Shown here one piece after another: positions 1 through 11,998 of a stretch of DNA of 64,000 bases. The stretch comes from Enterobacter genomosp. O (GTDB lineage: Bacteria; Pseudomonadota; Gammaproteobacteria; Enterobacterales; Enterobacteriaceae). Below the pieces are notes generated by a model. It saw only the letters and a program-made list of their open reading frames with translations. It did no database searches and was not told where the DNA came from. The position numbers were made by a program, and so were the translations under genes. Position 1 is the first letter of the stretch; each line of letters begins with the position of its first letter. The stretch is from the NCBI RefSeq assembly GCF_001022965.1, contig NZ_LECZ01000025.1:620001-684000 (forward strand), read 5' to 3'.

Positions 1-19
1 ACTCAGAAGGGGATGCGCT

Positions 20-394
20 ATGGACGAGTACTCGCCAAAAAGGCATGATATCGCGCAGTTGAAATTTCTCTGCGAATCCTTGTACCATGACTGCCTTGCC
101 AATCTTGATGAAAGTAACCATGGCTGGGTAAACGACCCAACGTCTGCCATCAATTTACAGTTGAATGAGCTGATAGAGCATATCGCAACCTTCGCACTTA
201 ATTATAAAATTAAGTACAATGAAGATAATAAGCTCATTGAGCAAATTGATGAATACCTGGACGACACCTTTATGTTGTTCAGCAGTTACGGCATTAACGC
301 CCAGGATTTGCAAAAATGGCGTAAATCGGGAAACCGGCTATTCCGCTGTTTCGTCAACGTGAGCAGAGCTAACCCGGTTAGTCTTTCCTGTTAA
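20..394 (+). CDS. tomB: TomB (YbaJ), Hha toxicity modulator / antitoxin
   Basis: This 124-residue protein is close to identical to E. coli TomB, the partner that counteracts Hha toxicity and affects biofilm formation. It is an all-helical, acidic cytoplasmic protein. Cys18, the residue reported to make TomB inactivation of Hha oxygen-dependent, is present. A Shine-Dalgarno (AAGGGG) lies just before the ATG. The hha gene follows 27 bases downstream on the same strand, so the two form the usual toxin-antitoxin-like operon. In E. coli this pair lies next to acrB, which would be just outside the left edge. Confidence 0.96.
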   Translation: MDEYSPKRHDIAQLKFLCESLYHDCLANLDESNHGWVNDPTSAINLQLNELIEHIATFALNYKIKYNEDNKLIEQIDEYLDDTFMLFSSYGINAQDLQKWRKSGNRLFRCFVNVSRANPVSLSC

Positions 395-421
395 AATTAT
401 TACAATTACTAAGGTGAATTT

Positions 422-640
422 ATGTCTGATAAACCACTCACAAAGATCGATTATTTGATGCGCTTGCGACGTTGTCAGTCAATTGACACGCTCGAGCGCG
501 TCATTGAAAAGAATAAATACGAGCTTTCTGATAATGAACTGGCGGTATTTTATTCAGCCGCTGACCATCGTCTTGCTGAGCTGACAATGAATAAGCTGTA
601 CGACAAAATCCCTACTTCTGTGTGGAAATTTGTCCGTTAA
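422..640 (+). CDS. hha: Hha, H-NS-binding nucleoid modulator
   Basis: This 72-residue protein matches Hha/YmoA along its full length. Hha binds H-NS and tunes silencing of horizontally acquired and temperature- or osmolarity-responsive genes. The charged residues reported for H-NS contact (Asp22, Glu25, Asp48) and Cys18 are conserved. It follows tomB with an AAGGTG ribosome site and is presumably cotranscribed with it. I see no strong terminator after it. Confidence 0.96.
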   Translation: MSDKPLTKIDYLMRLRRCQSIDTLERVIEKNKYELSDNELAVFYSAADHRLAELTMNKLYDKIPTSVWKFVR

Positions 641-758
641 TGTTTGAAGGGTGTCTGTAGAGTTCTACGCCACGTTCTAAGCTATATATACCTATCCCGT
701 TATGCTCCCTGTGCCCAGGCCAGGTTTCCGTGTAAAACGTGTTCTTCCGCAACAATGT

Positions 759-774
759 TGTGACGCTAGTCACA
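759..774 (+). promoter_or_regulatory. Probable CRP site upstream of maa
   Basis: The 16-mer TGTGACGCTAGTCACA is an exact TGTGA-N6-TCACA match, 75 bases before the maa ATG. This fits cAMP-CRP control of maa, but that is inference; no promoter hexamers were assigned with confidence. The rest of the 208-base hha-maa gap shows only short hairpins. Confidence 0.6.
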
Positions 775-848
775 TCGGCTTTCCGGGAACGTTCCCCTTC
801 TGGCCTGTTACGATTACCCTGCGGTAATGACATCCAGAGAGGTTTCTC

Positions 849-1400
849 ATGAGCGTAGAAAAACAGAAGATGATTGCCGGTGAACATTACCGCCCCGGTG
901 ATGAAACATTACGGGCTGACCGACTTCGGGCCCGCCATCTGATTTATCGCTATAACCACACCGCACCTGATGAAAAAACAGAACGCCAGAACATTCTGGC
1001 GGAGCTTCTTGGGCAAAGCGAAGGGGCTTATATAGAACCGAGCTTCCGCTGCGACTATGGATATAACATTTATCTGGGTACAAACTTTTACGCTAACTTC
1101 GATTGCGTGATGCTGGACGTCTGTCCTGTTCATATTGGCGACAACTGCATGCTCGCGCCAGGTGTGCATATTTATACGGCCACCCATCCCCTGGATGCGG
1201 AGGAGCGTAATAGCGGCGTGGAGTTTGGAAAACCCGTCACCATTGGTAATAATGTCTGGATTGGTGGCCGGGCGGTCATTAACCCTGGCGTCACTATCGG
1301 TGATAACGTGGTGGTCGCCTCCGGTGCCGTGGTGACGAAGGACGTCCCGGCAAACGTCGTCGTTGGCGGCAATCCGGCAAAAATCATCAAAACGCTGTGA
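849..1400 (+). CDS. maa: Maltose O-acetyltransferase
   Basis: This 183-residue protein belongs to the LacA/NodL/Maa hexapeptide-repeat acetyltransferases, which move acetyl from acetyl-CoA to the 6-OH of maltose or glucose. An N-terminal Maa domain (about residues 1-60) precedes left-handed beta-helix hexad repeats (about 70-180, such as [11 protein letters not shown] and IGNNVWIGG). The catalytic His is His113 in THPLD. The start has AGAGG six bases upstream. It lies between hha and ylaC as in E. coli. A full CRP site precedes it. Confidence 0.95.
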   Translation: MSVEKQKMIAGEHYRPGDETLRADRLRARHLIYRYNHTAPDEKTERQNILAELLGQSEGAYIEPSFRCDYGYNIYLGTNFYANFDCVMLDVCPVHIGDNCMLAPGVHIYTATHPLDAEERNSGVEFGKPVTIGNNVWIGGRAVINPGVTIGDNVVVASGAVVTKDVPANVVVGGNPAKIIKTL

Positions 1401-1517
1401 GGTTCCGGGGAGTCAACTGTTATGGTCTTTTAGCGCCAGACTGTTACTTTTTTCAGCCTGATGGCTCCCCTAAAATTGGCAGACACCCTGTATTGTCAAC
1501 TCTCATGAAGGCAAATA

Positions 1518-1985
1518 ATGACCGAGATACAGCGCCTGCTTACCGCCACCATCGACGATCTTAACCTCCGCGAAAAGCGCGATAATCGCCCGCGCTTTAG
1601 CATTAGCTTTATTCGCAAACATCCTGGACTGTTTGTCGCAATGTATGCCGCCTGGCTGGCGACGCTTATTGTGATGCTGAAGTCCGAAACGCTGGTGGAC
1701 TCCGTCTGGCTGCTCGTTGTGCTGTTTGTCGTCTTTAACGCCTTTTTCTTTTTCGACGTGAATCCGCGCTACCGTTACGAAGATATCGACGTCCTCGATT
1801 TCCGGGTCTGCTATAACGGCGAATGGTACAACACGCGCTATGTGCCTGCGGATCTTATCGAGAGCATCATGCACTCGCCGGCAGTGGAAACCGAGCAAAA
1901 AGAGAAGCTGCAGAAAATGGTCTCCACCAAAGGCCAGCTCTCTTTCTATGACGTCTTTACCCTTTCCCGCCCTGCTGCTGCGTAA
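1518..1985 (+). CDS. ylaC: Inner membrane protein YlaC
   Basis: This 155-residue protein matches E. coli YlaC (about 156 residues), whose function is unknown. A basic amphipathic N-terminus (1-35) is followed by two membrane segments at about 37-54 and 62-79 and a soluble C-terminal domain with the motif [23 protein letters not shown]. Its last 29 bases overlap the 3' end of the convergent MocR regulator gene. Confidence 0.92.
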   Translation: MTEIQRLLTATIDDLNLREKRDNRPRFSISFIRKHPGLFVAMYAAWLATLIVMLKSETLVDSVWLLVVLFVVFNAFFFFDVNPRYRYEDIDVLDFRVCYNGEWYNTRYVPADLIESIMHSPAVETEQKEKLQKMVSTKGQLSFYDVFTLSRPAAA

Positions 1986-3417
1986 TTAACGCCTGCAGGC
2001 GTCGGATCCCCGGCACAAACTGAGAAGCAGAGGTATTGCCGTAGCCTAAAACCAGACCGGTTTGCCCCTGCTTCGACTCCAGGTAATACCCGCTCAGTGC
2101 AGCGGGTGCCAGCTGAAACGCCCTCGCCTTCTCCACCAGCCCCCGGTCGTCAATACCGTCTATCGCCAGCGTCAGATGCATCCCGCCTTCGCCCGCCAAA
2201 ATGCGGTGCGGCGTATGCAGCTCCGCGCCCAGCACCTCCCGCAGCTGGCGGTAACGCTTACGATAGAGCCGACGCATGGCGGCAAGATGGCGGGCATAGT
2301 GACCTTCTTCAATGAACAGCGCCAGGGTACGCTGCTCAGCACGATGCCCACCGCGCAGCAGCGAGCCGATGGCCGGGCGCGCCGCGTTGGCCAGCGCTGG
2401 CGGCAGCACCATGAACCCCATTCTTAGCGACGGAAACAGCGTTTTACTGAACGTCCCGAGATAGACAACGGGCGCGTTAGCGACCATTCCCAGCATGGCC
2501 GGCACTGGCTCACCGGTATAGCGGAACTCGCTGTCGTAGTCGTCCTCAATAATCCACGCGTTATGCTGTCTGGCCAGCTCCAGCAACGCCAGGCGCCGCC
2601 GTGCACTGAGCACGCTCCCGTAGGGGAACTGGTGTGAAGGCGAGGTAAAAATCAGCGAGGGTGAAGGCGCATCCCCCCCTTCCCAGCACATCCCCTCCTC
2701 ATCAACCGGTATTCCCGTCATTTTCAGGCCGGCTTTAACAAAAGCGCTCTTTGCCCCGCTATAGCCGGGGTTTTCTACCCAGGCGACATCGCCTGGCTCA
2801 CTCAACAGCATCGTGCACAGGTTAACGCCCTCAAGCGCCCCTTCCGTGATCACAATCTGGCTGGCGTCGCAGTCAATGCCGCGAGATAGCGCAAGGTGCC
2901 GGGCAATTGCAGCCCGCAGCGACGGCTCACCGGCCGGGTCGCCGTACCCTAACAGGGCATATCCCTCCTCCCGCATCACGCGATCGTACAATCGCCGCCA
3001 CAGCGGCAGAGGAAAATAGTTGATGGCCGGCGTTCCAGGGGTAAACGCCAGAACCGGCGTGTCCCGGATCACCTGCGCAGGCAGCAGGCCGACCCGTCTG
3101 GCGAGCGTAATGGTAGGGTCCGGCAATGTCCGGGCGACAGCGCGGTGAGCGAGCTGTGCCACCCGCGTGCCCTGGCGGTTACGCTGCAAATACCCTTCAA
3201 GCGTGAGCTGGTCCAGCGCTGCATTAACGGTATTGCGGGAAAGGGAAAGCTGCTGAGCCAGCGTTCGCGAACCGGAAAGCTGGCTGCCGGAGCGAAGCCT
3301 TCCGCACAGTATGGCCTCCCGCAAAGCAAGATAGAGCGCGCGCTGGAGCGTCTCTTCCCCACGTTTTTTCAGGGCTGCATTGAGCAAGGTATAAAATTCA
3401 TCACCCGGTATATTCAT
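1957..3417 (-). CDS. MocR-family regulator (GntR HTH + aminotransferase I fold), PdxR-like
   Basis: This 486-residue protein has an N-terminal winged-helix domain of the GntR type (about residues 15-85) and a C-terminal fold-type I aminotransferase domain. The PLP lysine is Lys325 in [10 protein letters not shown] and the PLP-ring Asp is in EDDYDSEF (about 291-298). Such proteins use PLP or an external aldimine as effector rather than acting as enzymes. I chose the ATG at 3417 because GAGGAG lies five bases upstream; an upstream in-frame ATG lacks a ribosome site. It is divergent from the GNAT gene, its likely target, across a gap rich in GGAAC boxes. Not in the E. coli locus; its ligand is unknown. 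Confidence 0.85.
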   Translation of the reverse strand: MNIPGDEFYTLLNAALKKRGEETLQRALYLALREAILCGRLRSGSQLSGSRTLAQQLSLSRNTVNAALDQLTLEGYLQRNRQGTRVAQLAHRAVARTLPDPTITLARRVGLLPAQVIRDTPVLAFTPGTPAINYFPLPLWRRLYDRVMREEGYALLGYGDPAGEPSLRAAIARHLALSRGIDCDASQIVITEGALEGVNLCTMLLSEPGDVAWVENPGYSGAKSAFVKAGLKMTGIPVDEEGMCWEGGDAPSPSLIFTSPSHQFPYGSVLSARRRLALLELARQHNAWIIEDDYDSEFRYTGEPVPAMLGMVANAPVVYLGTFSKTLFPSLRMGFMVLPPALANAARPAIGSLLRGGHRAEQRTLALFIEEGHYARHLAAMRRLYRKRYRQLREVLGAELHTPHRILAGEGGMHLTLAIDGIDDRGLVEKARAFQLAPAALSGYYLESKQGQTGLVLGYGNTSASQFVPGIRRLQALITQQQGGKG

Positions 3418-3430
3418 CTCATCTCCTCGT

Positions 3431-3493
3431 GGAACCATCAAAACATAGCCTGTTGGTTCTTTTTAAGGAACCAGCAATTTACTAGTCTGGAAC
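3431..3493. promoter_or_regulatory. Candidate MocR operator: three GGAAC boxes, one palindromic
   Basis: Between the divergent MocR and GNAT genes, GGAACCA occurs at 3431 and 3467 and GGAAC at 3489. The 3467 copy forms a near-perfect palindrome with TGGTTC upstream (3451-3476, arms of about 10 bases). MocR regulators usually bind repeated boxes in exactly this kind of divergent gap, so this is the likely operator. Binding is inferred. Confidence 0.5.
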
Positions 3494-3518
3494 TCTTTTC
3501 AACGTCACGGAAATTAAG

Positions 3519-4229
3519 ATGAAGACATTCAATCAGTTCGGACAGCCAGTGGGCGAACCCCTTCACGACTGGCAACCTCGCCAGCATCCGTCCCGGGTGG
3601 TACTTCAGGGTCGCTATTGTCGGCTTGAGCCGCTGCGCGTGGAGCATGCCGACGCGCTGTTCTCCGCATATTCCCTGGCCGAAGATACCCGCAGCTGGAC
3701 GTGGCTACTGCGCGAACCCGATGCCACCGCAGAGGAATTTGCCGGATGGGTGGCGAGCGTAAGTGAGTTACCCGATCCCATTCACTTTACCGTTATCGAT
3801 AACCAGACCCAATCTCCGGTCGGGACGCTGTCCCTGATGCGGATCGATCCCAAAAACGGCGTGGTGGAAGTGGGGCACGTTCACTTTTCTCCGCTGTTAA
3901 GCCGCACGCCCATGTCGACAGAAGCGCAGTATCTGCTGATGCGGTATGCGTTCGATACCCTTGGCTACCGGCGCTATGAATGGAAGTGCAATAGCCTGAA
4001 CGAGCTTTCCCGCAAAGCGGCACTGCGTCTGGGCTTTCAGTTTGAGGGGCGTTTTCGCCAGGCGCTGGTCATAAAAGGTCATAACCGGGATACCGACTGG
4101 TTTTCGATTCTCGACAAAGAGTGGCCGGCGCTGGCAAGCGCCTTTGAAAGCTGGCTTGCCACCGACAATTTTACTGCCGATGGCAAACAGAAAAGATCCC
4201 TGGAAAGCTGGCGAGAAACGCGCATTTAG
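3519..4229 (+). CDS. GNAT-family N-acetyltransferase (RimJ/RimL-like)
   Basis: This 236-residue protein has a GNAT fold (about residues 27-195) of the RimL-like subgroup, with [11 protein letters not shown] as the beta4 region and [22 protein letters not shown] covering the acetyl-CoA helix and following strand. It should acetylate an amino group, but the substrate cannot be told from sequence. Its stop overlaps the stop of the convergent rpmJ2 gene by four bases. The divergent MocR regulator suggests a link to PLP or amino-acid-derived signals; that is inference. Confidence 0.8.
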   Translation: MKTFNQFGQPVGEPLHDWQPRQHPSRVVLQGRYCRLEPLRVEHADALFSAYSLAEDTRSWTWLLREPDATAEEFAGWVASVSELPDPIHFTVIDNQTQSPVGTLSLMRIDPKNGVVEVGHVHFSPLLSRTPMSTEAQYLLMRYAFDTLGYRRYEWKCNSLNELSRKAALRLGFQFEGRFRQALVIKGHNRDTDWFSILDKEWPALASAFESWLATDNFTADGKQKRSLESWRETRI

Positions 4230-4366
4230 CGTCTTTTTTTACGCCCCTGAACCGCCTTAAAGCGCGGGTTGGATTTGCAAATCACGTATAAGCGTCCCTT
4301 GCGTTTGACTATCTGGCAATCCGGGTGACGCTGTTTTGCACTGCGCAATGAGTTAAGTACCTGCAT
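4226..4366 (-). CDS. rpmJ2: Alternative ribosomal protein L36 (type B, zinc-independent)
   Basis: A 46-residue basic protein beginning [20 protein letters not shown] and ending QGRKKRR, matching the YkgO/L36B family. It lacks the four-Cys/His zinc ribbon of standard L36, so it can replace that protein when zinc is scarce. The ATG lies two bases after the rpmE2 stop, implying translational coupling. The stop overlaps the convergent GNAT stop. In E. coli K-12 the rpmE2-rpmJ2 pair (ykgM-ykgO) is elsewhere in the genome. Confidence 0.93.
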   Translation of the reverse strand: MQVLNSLRSAKQRHPDCQIVKRKGRLYVICKSNPRFKAVQGRKKRR

Positions 4367-4368
4367 GG

Positions 4369-4629
4369 TTAGCCCCGCTTCGCATTGAGAAAACCGCCAA
4401 AACGCTTGCGGAAGCGCGCCGTGCTGCCATCCGTGGAGAACGTTTTCTGCTTACCGGTATAAAACGGGTGCGATTTTGACGAGACGTCGATGGTGATGTA
4501 CGGATACGTTTCGCCGTCGAGTTCAATTTCGCGCTCGGTCTTAATGGTTGAGCCCACTTTAAAATATTCATTGGCGCTGGTGTCGTGGAAGACCACGGTA
4601 CGATAAGCGGGATGGATATTTGGTTTCAT
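4369..4629 (-). CDS. rpmE2: Alternative ribosomal protein L31 (type B, zinc-independent)
   Basis: This 86-residue protein matches YkgM/L31B ([18 protein letters not shown] start; [13 protein letters not shown] core). It lacks the CxxC zinc motif of L31A and substitutes for it under zinc limitation, freeing zinc from ribosomes. Two ATGs sit in tandem; I chose the second (4629) because AGAGG is then about six bases upstream. A Zur-like palindrome lies immediately upstream, and rpmJ2 follows in the same operon. Confidence 0.94.
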   Translation of the reverse strand: MKPNIHPAYRTVVFHDTSANEYFKVGSTIKTEREIELDGETYPYITIDVSSKSHPFYTGKQKTFSTDGSTARFRKRFGGFLNAKRG

Positions 4630-4645
4630 CATAAACCTCTTATGT

Positions 4646-4664
4646 TTTGTTATAACATAACAAA
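4646..4664 (-). promoter_or_regulatory. Zur box of rpmE2-rpmJ2
   Basis: The 19-mer TTTGTTATAACATAACAAA is palindromic but for one pair and contains the GTTATA..TATAAC type core of enterobacterial Zur sites. It lies 17 bases upstream of the rpmE2 start. Zur repression in zinc-replete cells is established for this gene pair in related bacteria; here it is inferred from the site. Confidence 0.75.
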
Positions 4665-4848
4665 ATAATATCCAGGCCCGTCTGAAAAAACAACCCCTCT
4701 CACCTGCCGATATTTTTGGGTTTGCCTGAGATAAAATGATAGCCAGGCCAACCACGTGCTATAACTATATCATTTCGCGGTAAAATCTTTCTCTTCAGGC
4801 AGGGAACTCAGTGCCCAGGAACGGGTATACGAGGAAGGAAACGACAGC

Positions 4849-6414
4849 ATGAAAACTCGACATCTGGTCAGTCTGGTGACTGGCGTACTTATCTTTTCCG
4901 TGCTGGTCCCCATTTGCCTTAGCATCTGGCTGGCCCATCGTCAGGCGGAAGATAAATTTGTCGATGCGCTGGATAACTATGCCTCACGCGTGCTGGTACG
5001 AACCGACAGGGTCGTGGAGCAGGCAAAAGAAGCGCTCAATCACCTGGAGGCCTTTGAGGGCGTGCCGTGTAGCCCTCTGCAGTTAAGAGAGATGCGCCGC
5101 GTCGCTTTCTCGTGGCGATATGTCCAGGAAGTGATTTATATCGATAACCTTAAGCCGCTCTGCTCCTCCCTGGAGCAAACCAGCCATGCGTCCCCTTTCC
5201 CGCCGCCGATGCGCATTACTGAAGATGGCTACAGCGCATGGCTGACCACGCAAAACGATCTTGGGTTTAACCGCTACATGGCCGTGCTGGGAAAAGGTCA
5301 TTATCTTGTCATGGTCGATCCAGCCTCACTGGTGGATGTGATCCCTTTCGGTGAGATAGCGATTGACGCCGCCCTGGTAGGAAGTACAACCCACCGCATA
5401 TTCGCCAGCAGCAATAAACTCGATCCGCATATCCGTGACACGATCGAGGGTCATGAAGTGAGAAGCGTCCAGTATAACGGCTCAATGTACGTCATGAAGC
5501 CCGTCCCTGAGCTGGGTTTTACCGTCGTGACATGGGCAACGCTCAAGCCGCTGGCTGAAACCTGGCACCGGCAGCTGCTGCTATGGCTGCCCTTTGGCAT
5601 CCTGATGAGCCTGCTTGCCGCGCTCTTTGTCCTGCGGATCCTGCGCCGCATCCAGTCGCCTCGCAATCGCCTGCTTGACGCCATTAACAGCCGCGATTTT
5701 GTGGTTCACTATCAGCCCATCGTGGCGCTGTGTAGCGGAAAAATTGTGGGCGCAGAGGCGCTGACGCGCTGGCCACAGCCAGACGGAAGCAGCCTTTCGC
5801 CTGACATCTTTGTGCCGCTTGCAGAGCAAACGGGGCTCATCTCGCAGCTGACGCAGTTAGTCATCGAAAAAGTGTTTGAAGATATGGGCAGCTGGCTGCA
5901 CCTTCACGACGATCAGCACATCTCCATTAACCTCGCGCCCGCCGATTTAACCTCCGGCACGCTGCCGGCTCTGCTGAGCCAGTTGCTGAATAAGTGGAAA
6001 GTCCATCCCAAACAGATCGCCCTTGAGTTAACCGAACGCGGCTTTGCCGATCCCCAGATTAGCGCACCGGCTATCGCCGCATTCCGTCGTGCGGGTCACC
6101 CTGTCTATATTGATGATTTTGGCACGGGCTATTCCAGCCTGAGCTATCTGCAGGACCTGGATGTCGACACGCTCAAAATTGATAAATCGTTCGTGGACGC
6201 GCTGGAGTATAAAAACGTGACGCCGCACATTATTGAAATGGCGAAGTCGCTGAAGCTGGCGATGGTGGCCGAGGGTGTCGAGACCGCAGGGCAGCTCGCC
6301 TGGCTGCACCGGCACGGCGTACAGTATGGGCAGGGGTGGTACTACAGCAAAGCGCTGCCCAAAACGGAATTTATTCTTTGGGCCGAAAATAACCTCGAAA
6401 CGCACTCTACTTAA
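4849..6414 (+). CDS. pdeB: Cyclic di-GMP phosphodiesterase PdeB (YlaB), CSS-motif + EAL
   Basis: This 521-residue inner-membrane enzyme hydrolyses c-di-GMP to pGpG. Membrane segments at about 8-28 and 243-265 flank a periplasmic CSS-motif domain containing CSS at 105-107 plus Cys74, which in this family responds to periplasmic redox state. The cytoplasmic EAL domain (about 275-515) has EAL at 303-305, Asn361, Glu393, DDFGTG at 422-427 and Lys443, so it looks catalytically intact. It matches E. coli YlaB in length and layout. Its stop overlaps the convergent rcnR stop by eight bases. Confidence 0.92.
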   Translation: MKTRHLVSLVTGVLIFSVLVPICLSIWLAHRQAEDKFVDALDNYASRVLVRTDRVVEQAKEALNHLEAFEGVPCSPLQLREMRRVAFSWRYVQEVIYIDNLKPLCSSLEQTSHASPFPPPMRITEDGYSAWLTTQNDLGFNRYMAVLGKGHYLVMVDPASLVDVIPFGEIAIDAALVGSTTHRIFASSNKLDPHIRDTIEGHEVRSVQYNGSMYVMKPVPELGFTVVTWATLKPLAETWHRQLLLWLPFGILMSLLAALFVLRILRRIQSPRNRLLDAINSRDFVVHYQPIVALCSGKIVGAEALTRWPQPDGSSLSPDIFVPLAEQTGLISQLTQLVIEKVFEDMGSWLHLHDDQHISINLAPADLTSGTLPALLSQLLNKWKVHPKQIALELTERGFADPQISAPAIAAFRRAGHPVYIDDFGTGYSSLSYLQDLDVDTLKIDKSFVDALEYKNVTPHIIEMAKSLKLAMVAEGVETAGQLAWLHRHGVQYGQGWYYSKALPKTEFILWAENNLETHST

Positions 6415-6679
6415 GATAGGATTTGATCACCTGCAGCACTACGCCAAGATCGGCTTCACGCTGCGCTTCTTCAGGCTCTTTCACTACGTGATCGGTTAAA
6501 TGCCCTTCGATCACCTGCATCATCATGCCGTTGACCGCCCCGCGGATCGCCGCCAGCTGCTGTAACACCTCGGCGCATTCGTGATCGCTATTCAGCATTT
6601 TCTCCAGAGCGTTACTCTGCCCCTGAATTTTCTTCAGGCGAGTCAATAACATTTTCTTGTCGCGAACGGTATGTGACAT
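6407..6679 (-). CDS. rcnR: Ni/Co-responsive repressor RcnR
   Basis: This 90-residue all-helical protein belongs to the RcnR/CsoR/FrmR family. The Ni/Co ligand set of RcnR is complete: His3, Cys35, His60 and His64, which separates it from FrmR or CsoR. The start at 6679 gives the canonical MSHT N-terminus required for His3 coordination; an upstream in-frame ATG would bury it. It is divergent from rcnA, with three G-tract operator boxes between. Metal binding releases DNA and induces rcnA. Confidence 0.93.
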   Translation of the reverse strand: MSHTVRDKKMLLTRLKKIQGQSNALEKMLNSDHECAEVLQQLAAIRGAVNGMMMQVIEGHLTDHVVKEPEEAQREADLGVVLQVIKSYLK

Positions 6680-6722
6680 CTCTGCATCCCTCTCTTTTTG
6701 GCTTTGAAAGCATATCACGCTC

Positions 6723-6779
6723 TACTCCCCCTGAGTATTTTTCTACTGGGGGGTAGTATTAATCTACTGGGGGGGAGTA
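6723..6779. promoter_or_regulatory. Three RcnR operator boxes spaced exactly 21 bp
   Basis: Two consensus boxes of the TACT-G6-N-AGTA type lie at 6744-6758 (TACTGGGGGGTAGTA) and 6765-6779 (TACTGGGGGGGAGTA). A third, on the other strand and slightly degenerate, is at 6723-6737 (TACTCAGGGGGAGTA read on the minus strand). Box starts are 21 bases apart, two helical turns, so all three face the same side of the DNA. They cover the whole rcnR-rcnA divergent promoter gap. Confidence 0.88.
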
Positions 6780-6813
6780 GTATCAGGGCACGCTTTCCAC
6801 TCCGGAATTTCCC

Positions 6814-7620
6814 ATGAACGATTTTGCTTCACTCCTGCAGCAGGGTAATGCCTGGCTGTTTGTCCCCAGCGCTATTCTGCTCGGTGCATTACATGGCCTG
6901 GAGCCGGGCCACTCAAAAACGATGATGGCCGCCTTTATTGTGGCCATCCGCGGCACGCTGAAACAGGCGGTACTGCTCGGTCTGGCGGCAACGCTTTCCC
7001 ATACGGCGGTGGTCTGGATCATTGCCATGGCAGGATTATGGTTTGGTCGGAGCTGGGATGCGCATACCTCAGAACCGTGGTTTCAGCTGATCTCGGGAGT
7101 CTTGATCGTCCTGATCGCCTTGTGGATGGCGTGGCGCACCTGGAAAGAGAGCCAGCCGCACGATCATCATCATGATCACTATCACGATCATCATCATGAC
7201 CACGACCATCATCACGGCCACCTGCTGGTTGAAGAGGAGTGGCAGGACGCCCACCAGCGCGCGCACGCGCAGGATATTAACCGGCGTTTCAACGGTCAAA
7301 ACGTCACCACCGGACAGATCGCGATGTTTGGCCTGACCGGCGGGCTTATTCCCTGCCCGGCGTCCATCACCGTACTGCTCATCTGCCTGCAGCTTAAGCA
7401 TTTTGCCCTTGGCGCGACGCTGGTGTTCAGCTTCAGTATTGGTCTGGCGATTACCCTGGTCGCTTCCGGCGCGATTGCCGCCTTAAGCCTCAAACATGCG
7501 ACAAAACGCTGGCCCGGGTTTAGCGAATTTTCCCGCAAAGCGCCGTGGATCTCAGCGGCGCTGATTATCATGGTAGGGATTTACATGAGCCTGCATGGCC
7601 TGAGCGGAATTCTGGCGTAA
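6814..7620 (+). CDS. rcnA: Nickel/cobalt efflux transporter RcnA
   Basis: This 268-residue inner-membrane protein exports Ni(II) and Co(II). It has about six membrane segments in two halves, the family motif HGLEPGHSKTMM (27-38), and a cytoplasmic His/Asp-rich loop at 116-136 with more than a dozen histidines. A second conserved motif, GLTGGLIPCPASI, follows the loop. Divergent rcnR and the G-tract operators place it under metal-induced control. It converges on lacZ across a 10-bp-stem hairpin. Confidence 0.94.
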   Translation: MNDFASLLQQGNAWLFVPSAILLGALHGLEPGHSKTMMAAFIVAIRGTLKQAVLLGLAATLSHTAVVWIIAMAGLWFGRSWDAHTSEPWFQLISGVLIVLIALWMAWRTWKESQPHDHHHDHYHDHHHDHDHHHGHLLVEEEWQDAHQRAHAQDINRRFNGQNVTTGQIAMFGLTGGLIPCPASITVLLICLQLKHFALGATLVFSFSIGLAITLVASGAIAALSLKHATKRWPGFSEFSRKAPWISAALIIMVGIYMSLHGLSGILA

Positions 7621-7622
7621 GC

Positions 7623-7646
7623 ATGCGGCCACCCGTGTGGCCGCAT
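7623..7646. terminator. Bidirectional hairpin between rcnA and lacZ
   Basis: A perfect 10-base-pair stem (ATGCGGCCAC / GTGGCCGCAT) with a four-base loop lies in the 34-base gap between two convergent genes. There is no strong U-run on either side, so it may be a weak or Rho-assisted terminator. Confidence 0.6.
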
Positions 7647-7654
7647 CTCAATGG

Positions 7655-10848
<3,194 letters not shown>

Positions 10849-10850
10849 TC

Positions 10851-11921
10851 CTATTTGCGGGCAAGCTGCTCGGCCATCAGCGCCAGGCTTCTGAGCTGCC
10901 GCGCCAGATCCTCTCGTTCGGCCTGCCGGGGAGCATGGCGCGCGCTGGAATGACGGGTAACCAGCGTAACCGGCAGCTGAACCTGCCAGCACGCGTCGTC
11001 CCCGGTGGGCGCCAGCAGCCACTCCACGCTGCGTTCCCCCGCGTCGCGAAAGGCCTGACGAATGGTCGTCAGCGGCGGGGAGAACCAGGCGCTGTCAGCC
11101 GTATCGTCGAACCCGACCACGGAAATCTGGCCCGGAACCGCTATCCCTTTTTCCGCACAGGCGCGCATCACCCCAAGCGCCATTTGATCGTTCGCCACCA
11201 GAATCGCATCCGGTAATACCGCCCCAGACAGCAGCAGATGCCCCTTCTCATATCCGCAGGCCGCGCTCCAGTCACCGAAGGCAACCGCAGCGGCGTCAAG
11301 ACCTGCGCGTGCCAGGGCGGCTTTCCAACCCGCCAGACGCGCCCGCGCAGAAACCGAGCTTTCCGGCCCGCTCAGCAGGGCAATGCGCTGATGCCCCAGC
11401 GAAAGCAGATGCTCAATGCCCAGACGCGCACCCTGTTCAGCGTTAAACACCAGGCTATTTACCTGCGCGGAGGGCGATACATCAAGGAACAGCACCGGGA
11501 CAGGCGACGCCAGGGCCCTGAGCTGTTCGGCATGTTCATCGTCAAGCGGAACATTCACCAGCAGGGCTTCCACGCGCTGCGCCAGCAGCGCCTGAAGTGC
11601 GGCCTGACACTGTTGCGGCTGCTCCACCATGGAAATGAGGACGCTCGCCCCCTTTTCGGCCGCACGCGTTTTTACCGCTGAGACAATTTGCGAAGGCGCG
11701 TGCAGGGCCAGATCGGTGGTGATGAGCCCCAGCGTTCGGGTGCGTTTGCCCGCCAGCTGCTGCGCGCGAAGGTTAGGAACGTAGTGCAGTTCCGCCATCG
11801 CCTGCTGCACCTTTTCCCGCGTGCGGGCAGACACATGTTCCGCGTCGTTAATGACGCGGGAGACGGTCTGATAAGAAACCCCCGCAAGGAGGGCGACATC
11901 ATAGAGAGTGATAGCTTTCAT
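10851..11921 (-). CDS. lacI: Lactose operon repressor LacI
   Basis: This 356-residue LacI/GalR protein starts MKAITLYDVALLAGVSYQTV, with the DNA-recognition helix VSYQTVSRVI identical to E. coli LacI through YQTVSRV. The periplasmic-binding-protein-like core follows (about 60-330), with LALHAPSQIV and VANDQMALG motifs. The C-terminal tail is leucine-rich (LRSLALMAEQLARK), compatible with tetramerisation. I chose 11921; four codons upstream is another ATG. Identical operators lie before lacZ and before lacI, so autoregulation and looping across lacI are likely. Confidence 0.94.
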   Translation of the reverse strand: MKAITLYDVALLAGVSYQTVSRVINDAEHVSARTREKVQQAMAELHYVPNLRAQQLAGKRTRTLGLITTDLALHAPSQIVSAVKTRAAEKGASVLISMVEQPQQCQAALQALLAQRVEALLVNVPLDDEHAEQLRALASPVPVLFLDVSPSAQVNSLVFNAEQGARLGIEHLLSLGHQRIALLSGPESSVSARARLAGWKAALARAGLDAAAVAFGDWSAACGYEKGHLLLSGAVLPDAILVANDQMALGVMRACAEKGIAVPGQISVVGFDDTADSAWFSPPLTTIRQAFRDAGERSVEWLLAPTGDDACWQVQLPVTLVTRHSSARHAPRQAEREDLARQLRSLALMAEQLARK

Positions 11922-11980
11922 GCATTCTGGCATCGCGTATTTCGGGATGCCTATTCTGGCACAGCGATGCCGTTAAAACA

Positions 11981-11997
11981 TGTGAGCGCTTCGCAAA
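11981..11997. promoter_or_regulatory. Second lac operator, upstream of lacI
   Basis: The 17-mer TGTGAGCGCTTCGCAAA is identical, in inverted orientation, to the operator before lacZ at 10757-10773. It lies 60 bases upstream of the lacI start and directly after the yczE stop codon. Confidence 0.8.
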
Positions 11998-11998
11998 A

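Noticed and set aside
612..1083. Minus-strand frames across the hha-maa gap
   Set aside because: No ribosome sites, no family resemblance, and they overlap clear genes on the other strand.
7176..7218. Repetitive CATGATCAC/CATCATGAC tract as a possible satellite repeat
   Set aside because: It codes for the His/Asp-rich metal-binding loop of RcnA, which explains the repetition.
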